The notes: generated from the sequence alone by a model not told the origin. A stretch of DNA of 64,000 nt from Sinorhizobium meliloti (GCF_035610345.1 NZ_CP141212.1:2707001-2771000), one strand, 5' to 3'; counted from the first letter of the stretch, positions 9,744 through 19,325 are shown. Numbers and translations are program-made.

Positions 9744-10675
9744 CGGATATGTCCGCAGCCTACGTCGAATCCTTCCTGGAAATGATGAGCGCCGAGCGTG
9801 GAGCGGCGGTAAACACGCTGCAATCCTACGAGCGCGACCTCGAGGACGCGCGTTCCTTCCTGCGCTCGCGCGGCACCGGGCTCACCGACGCCTCGGCCGA
9901 CGATCTCAGAAGCTATCTCTCCCATCTCGCAGGCCAGGGCTTCAAATCGTCATCGCAAGCGCGGCGGCTCTCGGCACTCCGGCAATTTTACAAGTTCCTC
10001 TATGCTGAGGGGCTGCGCACGGACGACCCGACGGGCATCCTCGACGCGCCGAAGAAAGCCCGCACACTCCCCAAGACGCTGAGCATCGAACACGTCACCC
10101 GGCTGATCGGTCAGGCGGAAGCGGAGGCGAAGTCCGGCAAGGGCGATGCGATGGCGAATTTGCGCATGCACGCGCTGATCGAGCTCCTTTATGCGACAGG
10201 CATGCGCGTCAGCGAACTCGTTTCGCTTCCGGCAAGTGTGCTTGCGCAGAACGGGCGTTTTCTCATAATTCGCGGCAAGGGTAACAAGGAAAGGCTCGTA
10301 CCGCTGTCGCAGGCGGCGATCCGCGCCATGCGCGCCTATGGCGAACAACTGCAGGAAAACGGCGCGGACAGCCCCTGGCTGTTCCCCTCCAATGGCAAGA
10401 CCGGCCATCTGCCGCGGCAGGTCTTTGCCCGCGACCTCAAGAGCCTCGCGGCGCGGGCAGGCATCCGGGTGGCGGCGATTTCGCCGCACGTGCTGCGCCA
10501 TGCCTTCGCCAGTCATTTGCTCGCCAACGGCGCCGACCTTCGCGCCGTGCAGGAACTGCTCGGCCATTCAGACATTTCCACGACACAAATCTATACGCAT
10601 GTGCTGGAAGAACGGCTTCACGACCTCGTGCAGAACCATCACCCCCTTGCCAAACAGGCGAAAAAACAGGATTAG
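9740..10675 (+). CDS. xerD: Site-specific tyrosine recombinase XerD
   Basis: 311 residues: an N-terminal SAM-like core-binding domain, then the catalytic domain. The active-site set is visible: Arg in ATGMRVSEL, Lys in [12 protein letters not shown], HxxR in HVLRHAFA, His in [11 protein letters not shown] and the nucleophile Tyr in IYTHV. XerD with XerC resolves chromosome dimers at dif. No dif-like site was noticed nearby, and the gene sits among housekeeping genes, so it is the chromosomal Xer rather than an element integrase. Confidence 0.95.
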   Translation: MTDMSAAYVESFLEMMSAERGAAVNTLQSYERDLEDARSFLRSRGTGLTDASADDLRSYLSHLAGQGFKSSSQARRLSALRQFYKFLYAEGLRTDDPTGILDAPKKARTLPKTLSIEHVTRLIGQAEAEAKSGKGDAMANLRMHALIELLYATGMRVSELVSLPASVLAQNGRFLIIRGKGNKERLVPLSQAAIRAMRAYGEQLQENGADSPWLFPSNGKTGHLPRQVFARDLKSLAARAGIRVAAISPHVLRHAFASHLLANGADLRAVQELLGHSDISTTQIYTHVLEERLHDLVQNHHPLAKQAKKQD

Positions 10676-10738
10676 GTCCGCCTGATGGAATGACTTGGCA
10701 GGGCGGCCCTTGTCGAAAAACGATCGGAAACGCGTCTG

Positions 10739-11692
10739 ATGCACAATTATCTCGACTTCGAAAAACCCATCTCTGATCTCGAAGGCAAGATTCTCGAACT
10801 GAAGAAGCTCGCCAGCGAAGACGAGAGCGTTAACACATCAGACGAGATCGCCCGATTGGAAGGGCGCGTCCGCGATGCGATGGTCGAGATCTATTCCAAA
10901 TTGTCCCCCTGGCAGAAGACCCAGGTCGCTCGCCACCCCTCGCGTCCGCATTTCCTGGACTATGCCTCGCGCCTCTTCACCGAGTTTACGCCGCTTGCCG
11001 GCGACCGGAATTTCGCCAATGACGACGCGATCCAGGCGGGGCTTGCCCGCTTTCACGGCACGCCGGTCGCCGTCATCGGACAGGAGAAGGGCAACGACAC
11101 CAAGTCGCGCATCAAGCACAATTTCGGCAGCCCCCGCCCCGAGGGCTATCGCAAGGCGACGCGCATAATGGAGATGGCCGACCGTTTCGGCCTGCCGCTG
11201 ATAACGCTGGTCGACACGGCAGGCGCCTATCCGGGCGTCAACGCCGAGGAGCGGGGCCAGGCCGAGGCGATCGCCCGCTCGACCGAAATGTGCCTCAACG
11301 TCAAGGTGCCGATCGTCACCGTGGTAATCGGCGAAGGCGGCTCGGGCGGCGCGATCGCGATTGCGACCGGCAACCGCGTCTACATGCTGGAGCACGCGAT
11401 CTACAGCGTGATCTCCCCGGAAGGTGCGGCCTCTATCCTCTGGCGCGACTCGACGCGCGCCAAGGAAGCCGCCAGCAACATGAAGATCACCGCCGAAGAC
11501 CTGAAGTCGCTCGGCGTCATCGACGGAATAATCCCGGAGCCTGTCGGTGGAGCCCACCGCGACCCGGACGCGGTCATCAGCCGCACGGAAACCGTGATCG
11601 GCGACGCTCTCAAGGAGCTTTCCGCACGCAATGGCGACGAATTGCGGGCCGACCGGCGGCAGAAATATCTGAATATCGGCCGTAACCTCTGA
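10739..11692 (+). CDS. accA: Acetyl-CoA carboxylase carboxyltransferase subunit alpha
   Basis: 317 residues starting [18 protein letters not shown]. AccA with AccD transfers carboxyl from biotin to acetyl-CoA, the first committed step of fatty acid synthesis. Crotonase-type motifs [20 protein letters not shown] and [19 protein letters not shown] build the oxyanion and CoA sites. It is 63 bases downstream of xerD. A small inverted repeat (11679-11699) spans the stop codon without a T tract. Confidence 0.97.
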   Translation: MHNYLDFEKPISDLEGKILELKKLASEDESVNTSDEIARLEGRVRDAMVEIYSKLSPWQKTQVARHPSRPHFLDYASRLFTEFTPLAGDRNFANDDAIQAGLARFHGTPVAVIGQEKGNDTKSRIKHNFGSPRPEGYRKATRIMEMADRFGLPLITLVDTAGAYPGVNAEERGQAEAIARSTEMCLNVKVPIVTVVIGEGGSGGAIAIATGNRVYMLEHAIYSVISPEGAASILWRDSTRAKEAASNMKITAEDLKSLGVIDGIIPEPVGGAHRDPDAVISRTETVIGDALKELSARNGDELRADRRQKYLNIGRNL

Positions 11693-11929
11693 TTACGGCT
11701 CCATCCGAGCCGTTCCAATCCGAACCATTGCGATTATTCCCGGCGGTCGGCAACCGGAAATCGGACTGTGGCCAAATCTTGGCCATATTCATCAGGTCAT
11801 GAGAGGTGGCCATTCGCAGGGGGCGCCTGCACGGTTAAGATTTCGTGAAGAATAATGACGTACTGATTCGTTGACGCCTGTCCTTCGTGGAACAGGCGTG
11901 CACGGATAGAATGTGGCTAGAACGGGCTT

Positions 11930-13375
11930 TTGCCGATGCGTTTCAGGAACCTTGTCCTCACCGCCGCTGTCGCAGCCGCCCTTGCGGGCTGCACCAACGA
12001 GACTCTCGATTCGGTCAACCTGTCGTCCGTCAAGAACAAGACCGAGTATCAGCTTTCGGGCAAGATGGTCAGCAAGATGCGCGAGCTGGGCATGCAGAAG
12101 ACGTCCCCGATCCTGTTGCGCATCTTCAAGGAAGAAGGGACGCTCGAAGTCTGGAAGGCGAACACGGCGAACCGGTTCCAGCTTCTGAAGAGCTACAAGA
12201 TCTGCGCATGGTCGGGCAAGCTCGGGCCTAAGATGAAGGAGGGAGACCGGCAGGCGCCGGAGGGATTTTACCCGCTCTATCCGCACCAGATGAACCCGAA
12301 TTCGAGCTACTACCTGGCGATCAATACGGGCTATCCGAACACATATGACAAGGCTAACGGCCGCACCGGCACTCATCTGATGATCCATGGTGCCTGCTCT
12401 TCGGCCGGCTGCTATTCGATGACGAACGAGCAGATCGTCGAGATCTTCGCGCTCGCGCGCGACGCGTTCAAGGGCGGCCAGGAAAGCGTGCAGCTTCAAG
12501 CCTTTCCCTTCCGCATGACGGCGGAAAACATGGCGCGCCACCGCGACAATCCGAACATCGGGTTCTGGAAGATGCTGAAGGCCGGCTACGACCAGTTCGA
12601 AGTGACCAAGCGCCCGCCGGCAGTGAATGTCTGCGAGAGGAAATACGTCTTCAATCAGCAGGCAGAGGGGCAGTTCAATGCGGCCGGCCAGTGCCCTGCC
12701 ATGACGACGCCGCCGGCGCTGCAGATGGCGATGGCGAGCTACGACAAGGACTATCGGCGCGACTACGAGAAGGCCTTGAAGAAATTAGAGGGCATGGTCT
12801 GGTACGAGCCGACCGAGGCCGAACGCAAGGCGGTCGTCGCCGATCAGCGCAAGGGCCGCGAGCTTGCCTATGCGCCGACCGGTACCTCGCTCGATGCGGG
12901 CAAGCTGCTCAAGGTAAGCGATCTCGAAAAAAAGCTTGCCGAACAGAAAGAGGCCGAAGAAGCCAAACAGGCAACCTTGATCCAGAAGGAAGCGCTGGAA
13001 AAGGCAGCCCGCGAAGGCAAGGGCCCGCCGGTGCCGCAGGCCAACCCGCTCGAGCGCCCCGTGGAGCAGGCGGCGGTGCAAGCCGAGCCCGCGAGGAAGT
13101 CGCTCTGGGGCCTGTTCTCTCGCAACGAGCCGGCGGCCGCGCCAGCCACACCCGCCGCCGGGGCTCCCGCGCAGCAGGCCGCAGGCCAGCCAACCGCTCA
13201 ACAGCCCGCACCGGGCCAGCCGCAAGCCGCCGGCGTGCAACAGGCAGCACCGCCGGCGCAGGACAATGCCCAGGTGGCCGCCGCTCCCGCCGGAAATGCG
13301 CAAGCGCAAGCACCAGAACAGCAGCCCGCCGAGCAGCCGAAGAAGCGCCCGTTCTGGAAACTCTGGGGCAATTGA
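11930..13375 (+). CDS. L,D-transpeptidase family lipoprotein (YafK/ErfK-like)
   Basis: 481 residues. The N-terminus carries a lipobox (LAGC, Cys21), predicting a lipoprotein. The catalytic domain has IHG at 152-154 and the SSAGC motif with Cys161, the nucleophile of YkuD-type L,D-transpeptidases that cross-link or modify peptidoglycan. A long Ala/Pro/Gln-rich, low-complexity C-terminal tail (about residue 370 onward) is unusual and may span the periplasm or cell wall. The stop shares a base with the next gene's ATG (TGATG). Two possible starts lie six bases apart (11930, 11936). Confidence 0.85.
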   Translation: MPMRFRNLVLTAAVAAALAGCTNETLDSVNLSSVKNKTEYQLSGKMVSKMRELGMQKTSPILLRIFKEEGTLEVWKANTANRFQLLKSYKICAWSGKLGPKMKEGDRQAPEGFYPLYPHQMNPNSSYYLAINTGYPNTYDKANGRTGTHLMIHGACSSAGCYSMTNEQIVEIFALARDAFKGGQESVQLQAFPFRMTAENMARHRDNPNIGFWKMLKAGYDQFEVTKRPPAVNVCERKYVFNQQAEGQFNAAGQCPAMTTPPALQMAMASYDKDYRRDYEKALKKLEGMVWYEPTEAERKAVVADQRKGRELAYAPTGTSLDAGKLLKVSDLEKKLAEQKEAEEAKQATLIQKEALEKAAREGKGPPVPQANPLERPVEQAAVQAEPARKSLWGLFSRNEPAAAPATPAAGAPAQQAAGQPTAQQPAPGQPQAAGVQQAAPPAQDNAQVAAAPAGNAQAQAPEQQPAEQPKKRPFWKLWGN

Positions 13376-13611
13376 TGCCCGAGGAAGCGAGACTACGCTA
13401 CGATCTGAGGGGTCTGAAATGTCCCCTTCCCGTTTTGAAGACGCGCAAGCGAATGGAAAACCTGCCGCCCGGCGCGCTCATCGAGATCGAAACGACCGAC
13501 CCGCTGGCCGTGATAGACATCCCGCATTTCTGCAAAGAGGACGGGCACCGGCTGGAGCAGGCTGAGCCGCTCGCAGACGGACATCGTTTCCTCATTCGCA
13601 AGCGGTGCTAA
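13375..13611 (+). CDS. Sulfurtransferase TusA family protein
   Basis: 78 residues with the TusA/SirA fold signature LRGLKCPLPVLKTRKRM, in which the CPxP cysteine would carry persulfide, and the ending DIPHFCKEDGHRL. The family shuttles sulfur for tRNA thiolation, molybdenum cofactor or other pathways. Its ATG overlaps the upstream stop by one base, so it is translationally coupled to the L,D-transpeptidase, an unexpected partner. mnmA, a thiouridylase, lies elsewhere in the window at 40-41 kb. Confidence 0.88.
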   Translation: MPEEARLRYDLRGLKCPLPVLKTRKRMENLPPGALIEIETTDPLAVIDIPHFCKEDGHRLEQAEPLADGHRFLIRKRC

Positions 13612-13644
13612 CTAAATTGGCGGCGCATCGCGCCTTCGGATCTG

Positions 13645-13746
13645 TCACAGCCAGTTCTCGACCCTTACACCCGGCATGCGGACGATCTCGCGTATATTGT
13701 TGGTCACGACAATCAGCCCTTCGCTGCGCGCATTTGGGTGAGCATC
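13645..13746 (-). pseudogene. VapC toxin remnant, C-terminal fragment only
   Basis: Read on the minus strand, the segment after vapB gives AHPNARSEGLIVVTNN followed by IREIVRMPGVRVENWL and a stop. This is the typical last 30 residues of a VapC PIN-domain toxin. The N-terminal roughly 95 residues with the first catalytic acidic residues are missing. The fragment lies out of frame directly behind the ATG that overlaps the vapB stop, so an internal deletion is the simplest explanation. No toxin activity is expected. Confidence 0.75.
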
Positions 13747-13978
13747 AGAACGATCCGCGCGTTTCCGCCACCGGCTGCTTACGCTCGCTCATGAAATCCT
13801 CGCTGAGGCGCGGCCCGCTGGGGAACAGATCGTCCCATCTTTTGCCCTGGGGTACGATCACGCGGCTGCGGCCGATCTTGAGAATATCGACCTGATGCAC
13901 GCTCTCGGGAAAGGCGACGGCCTTTGGCAGCCGCACCGCCTGGCTACGGTTACTGATGAATACGGTCGAACTGGCCAA
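13745..13978 (-). CDS. Orphan VapB-type antitoxin
   Basis: About 77 residues. TTG at 13978 is preferred because AAAGGA lies seven bases upstream and the product then starts ASSTVFISNRSQAVRLPK, the N-terminal DNA-binding arm of VapB (SpoVT/AbrB type). The C-terminal part (DDLFPSGPRLSEDFM) is the toxin-wrapping region. An ATG at 14002 would add eight residues. Its partner vapC is reduced to a fragment, so it may now be a solitary DNA-binding protein. Confidence 0.82.
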   Translation of the reverse strand: MASSTVFISNRSQAVRLPKAVAFPESVHQVDILKIGRSRVIVPQGKRWDDLFPSGPRLSEDFMSERKQPVAETRGSF

Positions 13979-14010
13979 GACCCATTCCTTTCTCAAGCCC
14001 ACCGGAGCCG

Positions 14011-15153
14011 TCAGAACTTCATCCCCGGCACCGCCAGGGGGTTGTCCGCGAGCGCCTGCGCATCCGGTCGGTCGACGCGGGGCTTGCCGGTGAAGGCGTC
14101 GAAGAGGTCGCGCACGAATGCTTCCTCGAGGCCTTTGGTGATCAGAACCATTCGCGTCCGGCGATCGGCCGGGTCGGGCCAGGCGGCAAGCCGTTCCAGC
14201 GCGTGAAAGACCGTCTGCACGCCGTGCAGCACCACCGGCCTCTCCGGATTGTCGGCGACGGAAACGATCGCCTTCATGCGCAGCAGCTTTTCTCCATGGG
14301 CCGAGCGCAGGAGGTCGATGAACATCTCTAGCGCCATCGGTTCGATCGGCCGGTCATGCACGATGCTGAATGAGCGGATGTCCGAACCATGACGATTGAC
14401 GTCGTGACGGTGGTTCCCGTGGCCGTGACCATCTTCGTGGTGGTGGTGGTCATGGTCGTGGTCGTGGTCGTCCGCATGGGCCTCGTCCTGAAGCCAGCGC
14501 CCGACATCGGCGACCTTGGTCGAGGCGTCGTAAAGACCGCAGGCGAAGAGATCGGCCCGGCCCGCCTTTTCCGTGTCGCCGTCGATGATCGGCGCGCGCG
14601 GGTTGAGATCCCTGAGCTGCGCCTCGAGCCTGCCGATCCCATCACCTTTGGCGAGCCCGCTCTTGCTGATCACCAGCCGGTCGGCCACCGCGATCTGCTT
14701 CATGGCTTCCACATGATTGGCGATCGTCTGCTCGCCATTGACCGCATCGACGACGGTGACGACTCCGTCCAGCCGGAAATTCTGGGCGATCACGGGATTG
14801 CCGAGGACGGATTGAAGCACCGGTGCCGGATCGGCAAGACCGGTGGTCTCGATGACGACGCGCTTCAGCGGCTTGATGCGGCCGGTCTGCATCCGGTCCA
14901 TGAGATCGGCCAGCGTATCGACGAGCTCGCCGCGCACGGTGCAGCACAGGCAGCCGTCGGAAAGCTCGATGACGCCGTCACTCGAAGCCTCGACCAGGAG
15001 GTGGTCGATGGAGACATCGCCGAATTCGTTGATGATAACGGCCGTGTCGGCAAGCGCCGGATCCTTGAGCACCCGGTTCAGAAGGGTCGTCTTGCCCGCG
15101 CCGAGAAAGCCGGTGAGGATCGAGACCGGCACCACCGGCATTGGACCGTTCAT
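14011..15153 (-). CDS. CobW/COG0523-family metal-chaperone GTPase
   Basis: 380 residues. G1 loop GFLGAGKTT (15-23), the family metal motif CLCC inside DGCLCCTVRGEL, a His-rich linker (about 235-260, with alternating HD and HH), and a C-terminal CobW_C domain. G3E GTPases of this type deliver zinc or other metals. The His-rich stretch suits zinc or cobalt binding, but the metal is not shown; cobS/cobT are 9 kb away and no zur site was found. It lies 12 bases downstream of the D,D-carboxypeptidase gene. Confidence 0.88.
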   Translation of the reverse strand: MNGPMPVVPVSILTGFLGAGKTTLLNRVLKDPALADTAVIINEFGDVSIDHLLVEASSDGVIELSDGCLCCTVRGELVDTLADLMDRMQTGRIKPLKRVVIETTGLADPAPVLQSVLGNPVIAQNFRLDGVVTVVDAVNGEQTIANHVEAMKQIAVADRLVISKSGLAKGDGIGRLEAQLRDLNPRAPIIDGDTEKAGRADLFACGLYDASTKVADVGRWLQDEAHADDHDHDHDHHHHEDGHGHGNHRHDVNRHGSDIRSFSIVHDRPIEPMALEMFIDLLRSAHGEKLLRMKAIVSVADNPERPVVLHGVQTVFHALERLAAWPDPADRRTRMVLITKGLEEAFVRDLFDAFTGKPRVDRPDAQALADNPLAVPGMKF

Positions 15154-15165
15154 GAAAGACTCCGT

Positions 15166-16296
15166 TCAGAAGCTCGGGCGCGGGATCGGAATCGGCACAT
15201 TGGCGATCTCGACCGCATCGCCCTGTGCCGTGGCATCGCTGCCGGCTTTTGCCGTCTTGTCGTCGCTGCCGGGTATGAGGCCGGCGAAGGCAAGTTTCAG
15301 CGGGCGGTCGATCTCGTGGATATAGGGTGAAAGCAGCTTCCGCCGGCCGGCCTCGTCACGCCCCTCGCTGCGCACCTTCGCCGCCTGCTTCGAGCAGATT
15401 TCCTTGCTGATATCGGCAACCACCTCGCGGGTTTCGCCATACGGCACGATCTCCGCAAGCGAGGGCTTGCCCGTGCCCACCGTGGTAAAGGCCATCTGGA
15501 GGAGCCTGGCCGACTCGTCGGCACGCGCTGCAAGGCTGTCTTCGCCGAGCACGACCGAAACCACCCTGCGGCCGCCACGGCTCGCCGAGGAGACCTGGTT
15601 GAAGCCCGAGGCGCAAATGAACCCCGTCTTCATGCCGTCCGCGCCATCGAAACGGCCTATCAGCATGTTGTAATTGGGATAGTCCTTCTTGCCGGTGGTG
15701 AAGCCTTCCAGCGCGAAATAGGAAGCATATTGCGGGAATTCGCGCTTCAGCGTAAGCGCGAGCACCGCAAGGTCCCGAGCGGTCGTATATTGCCCTTTGC
15801 CAGGCAGGCCGTTGGGATTGATGAAATGCGACGAGGTCATGCCGATGCGGCGCGCCTCGGCGTTCATCTTCTCGATGAAGGCCTGTTCGGATCCGCCGAC
15901 CGTCTCGGCGATCGCGACGGCGACGTCGTTCGCCGACTTGATCAGCATCATCTTCAACGCGCTGTCGAGCGTCATCTTCTGGCCGGGCTTGTAGAACATC
16001 TTGCTCGGCGGCTCCGAAGCGGCGTTCTTCGTCATGACCACCGGGCTTTCCAACGTCAGCTGCCCCGCCTGGATGGCGCGGAACGTGGTATAGGCCGTCA
16101 TGAGCTTGGTCAGTGACGCCGGATACCATTTCTGGAAGATGTCCTGATGCTCGTAGACCTTGAGCGTATCCACGTCGATCACCAGCCGCGGATTGGCCGA
16201 TGCAGGCAGCGCCGCAGCCAGGACGACCGCGCAAGCTCCCGCAAGCATGCCTACCCTGCCCAATCTGTCGCCCAACGGGAATCGTGCTATTGCCAC
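15166..16296 (-). CDS. D-alanyl-D-alanine carboxypeptidase (low-molecular-weight PBP)
   Basis: 376 residues with a signal peptide ending around PASA (residue 34). Penicillin-binding motifs are intact: SLTK (61-64), SAN (121-123) and KTG (223-225). It would remove the terminal D-Ala of peptidoglycan stem peptides in the periplasm (S11 family). The C-terminal about 100 residues are linker-like, ending PIPIPRPSF, with no clear membrane anchor helix. It is divergent from the amidohydrolase gene over about 200 bp. Confidence 0.92.
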   Translation of the reverse strand: MAIARFPLGDRLGRVGMLAGACAVVLAAALPASANPRLVIDVDTLKVYEHQDIFQKWYPASLTKLMTAYTTFRAIQAGQLTLESPVVMTKNAASEPPSKMFYKPGQKMTLDSALKMMLIKSANDVAVAIAETVGGSEQAFIEKMNAEARRIGMTSSHFINPNGLPGKGQYTTARDLAVLALTLKREFPQYASYFALEGFTTGKKDYPNYNMLIGRFDGADGMKTGFICASGFNQVSSASRGGRRVVSVVLGEDSLAARADESARLLQMAFTTVGTGKPSLAEIVPYGETREVVADISKEICSKQAAKVRSEGRDEAGRRKLLSPYIHEIDRPLKLAFAGLIPGSDDKTAKAGSDATAQGDAVEIANVPIPIPRPSF

Positions 16297-16498
16297 AATC
16301 CAAACCTCGAAATTCCGGAGTTGCCTCGTATCGTCCCGCTATTTAGCCTATATGGCAAGGAGATGGCAAAGCCCATTCATCGGGCTGCCGCGCCAATCCA
16401 CCGCCCGGACACTCCAGCGGCGAGACTCCAGCCGACGCTGAAGCGTCGGGACTCGCGTGTCGAACCGAAGTGAACGAACAGACCGACAGGAACGAACA

Positions 16499-17662
16499 AT
16501 GCCGATTCTAAACCGTGCCGCCGAGCTCAAGAACGAAGTGACCGAATGGCGGCGACATCTGCACCAGAACCCGGAGCTCCTGTTCGCGGTGGAAAATACG
16601 GCAGCCTTCGTCGAAAGAAAACTGAGGGAATTCGGCGTTGACGAAATCGTGACCGGCCTCGGCCGGACCGGGGTCGTCGGCCTCATCCGCGGCAATCGCG
16701 GCCCGGGCCGCACCGTCGGGCTCAGGGCCGACATGGACGCCCTGCCGATCACCGAAGCAAGCGGCAGGTCCTGGTCCTCGACGGCCCCCGGCAAGATGCA
16801 TGCCTGCGGCCATGACGGCCATACGGCCATGCTGCTCGGCGCGGCGAAGTATCTTGCCGAAACGCGTAACTTCGCCGGCAATGTCGCGGTGATCTTCCAG
16901 CCGGCGGAGGAAGGCGGCGGCGGCGGCAACGAGATGGTGAAGGACGGCATGATGGAGCGCTTCGCGATCGAAGAGGTCTACGGCATGCACAACATGCCGG
17001 GGATGCCGGTCGGCCACTTCGGCAGCCGCGCCGGCCCGATCATGGCCTCGACCGACGAGTTCACCATTACCGTCAAGGGCCGCGGCGGCCACGCCGCTCA
17101 GCCGCACAAGACGATCGACCCGATCGCCATCGGCGCCCAGATCGTCAACGCGCTGCAGACGATCGCCTCGCGCACCGTCGATCCGCTTGCCTCCATCGTC
17201 GTCTCCGTCACCAAGTTCAATGCCGGCTTCGCGCACAACGTCATCCCCGAACAGGCCGTACTCGCCGGCACCGTGCGCGCGCTGACGCCGGAAGTGCGCG
17301 ACACCGGCGAAGCCCGGATCCGCCAGATCGCCGACAACATCGCCGGTGCCTACGGCGCCACCGTCGACGTCTGGTACGGCCGCAACTATCCCGTGACCGT
17401 AAACCACGCCGCCGAGACCGGTCACGCGCTCGCAGTCGCCGCCACCGTCGCCGGCGAAGGCAACGTCAACGCAGCGCTCGACCCGATGATGGGCGGCGAG
17501 GACTTTTCCTACATGCTGCTGGCCCGGCCGGGCGCCTTCGTCTTCATCGGCAATGGCGATACGGCGGGACTGCATCACCCGGCTTACGACTTCAACGACG
17601 AAGCCATTCCGCACGGAATTTCCTATTGGGTGAAGCTCGCCGAAACACGGCTTGCCGCCTGA
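16499..17662 (+). CDS. M20-family amidohydrolase (hippurate hydrolase-like)
   Basis: 387 residues from MPILNRAAELKNEV, with AGGAA seven bases before the ATG; an earlier in-frame ATG (16457) lacks support. Metal-binding motifs HACGHDGHTAMLLG and FQPAEEGGGG, the dimerisation-domain start GRGGHAAQPH, and MMGGEDFSYML match M20D aminoacylase/hippurate/IAA-amino-acid hydrolases. The substrate is an N-acylated amino acid of unknown identity. An Lrp-type gene follows after 23 bases and may regulate it. Confidence 0.9.
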   Translation: MPILNRAAELKNEVTEWRRHLHQNPELLFAVENTAAFVERKLREFGVDEIVTGLGRTGVVGLIRGNRGPGRTVGLRADMDALPITEASGRSWSSTAPGKMHACGHDGHTAMLLGAAKYLAETRNFAGNVAVIFQPAEEGGGGGNEMVKDGMMERFAIEEVYGMHNMPGMPVGHFGSRAGPIMASTDEFTITVKGRGGHAAQPHKTIDPIAIGAQIVNALQTIASRTVDPLASIVVSVTKFNAGFAHNVIPEQAVLAGTVRALTPEVRDTGEARIRQIADNIAGAYGATVDVWYGRNYPVTVNHAAETGHALAVAATVAGEGNVNAALDPMMGGEDFSYMLLARPGAFVFIGNGDTAGLHHPAYDFNDEAIPHGISYWVKLAETRLAA

Positions 17663-17685
17663 GGCACGGAAAGCGGGAGGCGACC

Positions 17686-18150
17686 ATGCACCAGATCGAC
17701 AAGACGGACCGGAGAATCCTCAATATCCTGCAGGCGGACGGGCGGATTACCAATCTGGAGCTGGCGGACCGGATCGGGCTTTCCCCGACGGCGACCAGCG
17801 AACGCCTGAGGCGGCTGCTGAAGGAAGGTTACGTCTCCGGCTTCGGTGCGCGTCTCGACCCGCACAAGCTCGGCTTCGGGCTGTTGGTCTTCATCGAAGT
17901 GATGCTCGACAAGACGACGCCGGAAGTCTTCGACCAGTTCGCGGCCGCCATAAAGCAGGCGCCCGCTGTGCTCGAATGCCACATGGTCGCGGGCGGCTTC
18001 GACTATCTCGTCAAGACCCGCTTCGAGGACATGGCCGCCTACCGCAACTTCCTCGGCCAGGTGCTTTGGACGCTCCCGGGCGTCAAGGAAACCCGGACCT
18101 ATGCGGTGATGGAAGAGATCAAGAATGACGGGCCGCTGCCGCTGCTTTGA
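17686..18150 (+). CDS. Lrp/AsnC-family transcriptional regulator
   Basis: 154 residues: an N-terminal winged HTH (IDKTDRRILNILQADGRITN, then LADRIGLSPTATSERLRRL) and a C-terminal RAM domain that binds amino acids and forms oligomers. It is co-directional with the M20 amidohydrolase, so a role in amino-acid or amide catabolism is plausible. The effector is not deducible. The stop codon lies in the loop of a large inverted repeat (18130-18166). Confidence 0.93.
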   Translation: MHQIDKTDRRILNILQADGRITNLELADRIGLSPTATSERLRRLLKEGYVSGFGARLDPHKLGFGLLVFIEVMLDKTTPEVFDQFAAAIKQAPAVLECHMVAGGFDYLVKTRFEDMAAYRNFLGQVLWTLPGVKETRTYAVMEEIKNDGPLPLL

Positions 18151-18166
18151 GTAGCGGCAGCGGCCC
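18130..18166. terminator. Perfect 14-bp inverted repeat over the lrp stop codon
   Basis: GGGCCGCTGCCGCT (18130-18143) pairs with AGCGGCAGCGGCCC (18153-18166) around a nine-base loop holding the TGA. There is no T tract. It lies between convergent genes, so it may end or stabilise either transcript. Confidence 0.55.
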
Positions 18167-18170
18167 GCCA

Positions 18171-18215
18171 GAGCGGGATTAAGAAGTGTGCGGTTTCCGC
18201 CCGCAATCACCTATC
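18171..18215. repeat. Interspersed intergenic repeat, copy 1
   Basis: AGCGGGATTAAGAAGTGTGC, followed by a GGTTTCCGCCCGC-like second half and then GGAATCGATCACG. It matches a fuller copy at 38328-38400 and a weaker one near 44052. Confidence 0.5.
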
Positions 18216-18242
18216 GGAATCGATCACGCCTTGATCGATTCC
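18216..18242. terminator. Inverted repeat over the adh stop codon
   Basis: GGAATCGATCA (18216-18226) and TGATCGATTCC (18232-18242) form a perfect 11-bp stem with a five-base loop. The adh stop (18224-18226) lies inside it. It is likely the 3' hairpin of adh, derived from the repeat next to it. Confidence 0.5.
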
Positions 18243-19267
18243 ATGTCGATCACGAAGCGGTAGCGCACGTCGCTTCTCACCACCCGCTCATAGGCCTCGT
18301 TGATCTGCTCCATGCGGATCGTCTCGATCTCCGAAACGATGCCGTGCTCGCCGCAGAAATCGAGCATTTCCTGCGTCTCCTTGATAGAACCGATCATTGA
18401 GCCGGAAATGCTGCGCCGTGCCGGCACCAGCGAGAAGGCATGGACCGGCACCGGATTCTCCGGAATGCCGACGAGCACCAGATCGCCATCGACCTTCAGG
18501 AGGTTGAGATAGGCGTTCCAGTCGATTTCGGCCGCGACCGTGCAGATGATCAGGTCGAAGCTGCCGGCGAGCTTTGTGAATGTCTCCGGATCCTTCGTCG
18601 CGTAGTAGTGATCCGCCCCGAGCTTAAGCCCGTCCTCTTTCTTCGAAAGCGTCTGGCTGAGCACCGTAACCTCCGCGCCCATCGCATGGGCGAGCTTCAC
18701 GCCCATATGGCCGAGACCGCCCAAGCCGACGATCGCCACCTTCTTGCCGGGGCCGGCCTTCCAGTGACGCAGCGGCGAGTAGAGCGTGATGCCGGCGCAA
18801 AGCAGCGGTGCGGCAGCGTCGAGCGGAAGGTTGTCCGGGATGGAGAGTACATAGCCTTCCTTGACGACGATATGGTCGGAATAGCCGCCTTGGGTCGGTG
18901 TTCCATCTGCCTCGACGCCGTTGTAGGTCACCACCAGGCCGGGCAGATATTGCTCCAGATCGAGGTCGCGCTTGGCGCAGGTCGTGCAGGAGTCGACGAA
19001 GCAGCCGACGCCCACCCGATCGCCGATCTTGAACCTGGTGACCTTGGAGCCGACCGCCCTGACGATGCCGACGATTTCGTGGCCCGGCACCATGGGGAAG
19101 GTCGAATTGCCCCATTCGTCGCGCGCCTGGTGGATATCGGAATGGCAGACGCCGCAATATTTGATGTCGATCACCACGTCGTCGTCGCGCGGTTCGCGAC
19201 GCTCGAAGGTGAAGGGTGCGAGCGGCTTCGACGCGTCCGTCGCCGCATATCCTCTTGCAATGGCCAT
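18224..19267 (-). CDS. NAD(P)-dependent zinc alcohol dehydrogenase
   Basis: 347 residues from [25 protein letters not shown] is seven bases upstream of this ATG, while the longer frame to 19333 runs through a tandem repeat. Zinc ligands: CGVCHSDIH and PGHEIVG at the catalytic site and Cys residues in [13 protein letters not shown] at the structural site. The Rossmann motif is [13 protein letters not shown]. It resembles YahK/cinnamyl-alcohol-dehydrogenase-type aldehyde reductases. The divergent AraC-type gene probably controls it. Confidence 0.92.
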   Translation of the reverse strand: MAIARGYAATDASKPLAPFTFERREPRDDDVVIDIKYCGVCHSDIHQARDEWGNSTFPMVPGHEIVGIVRAVGSKVTRFKIGDRVGVGCFVDSCTTCAKRDLDLEQYLPGLVVTYNGVEADGTPTQGGYSDHIVVKEGYVLSIPDNLPLDAAAPLLCAGITLYSPLRHWKAGPGKKVAIVGLGGLGHMGVKLAHAMGAEVTVLSQTLSKKEDGLKLGADHYYATKDPETFTKLAGSFDLIICTVAAEIDWNAYLNLLKVDGDLVLVGIPENPVPVHAFSLVPARRSISGSMIGSIKETQEMLDFCGEHGIVSEIETIRMEQINEAYERVVRSDVRYRFVIDMESIKA

Positions 19268-19280
19268 GGGTCTGTCCTTC

Positions 19281-19325
19281 ATGTCTGGGAGTGGCATGTC
19301 TGCGAGTGGCATGTCTGGGAGTGGC
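19281..19325. repeat. Three tandem copies of a 15-bp unit
   Basis: ATGTCTGGGAGTGGC occurs at 19281-19295 and 19311-19325, with a one-base variant (ATGTCTGCGAGTGGC) at 19296-19310. It lies just upstream of the adh ribosome-binding site. The unit is a multiple of three. Confidence 0.9.

Noticed and set aside
9740..10675. XerD as an integrase of a genomic island
   Set aside because: Full chromosomal XerD features and housekeeping neighbours; no att sites or cargo genes.
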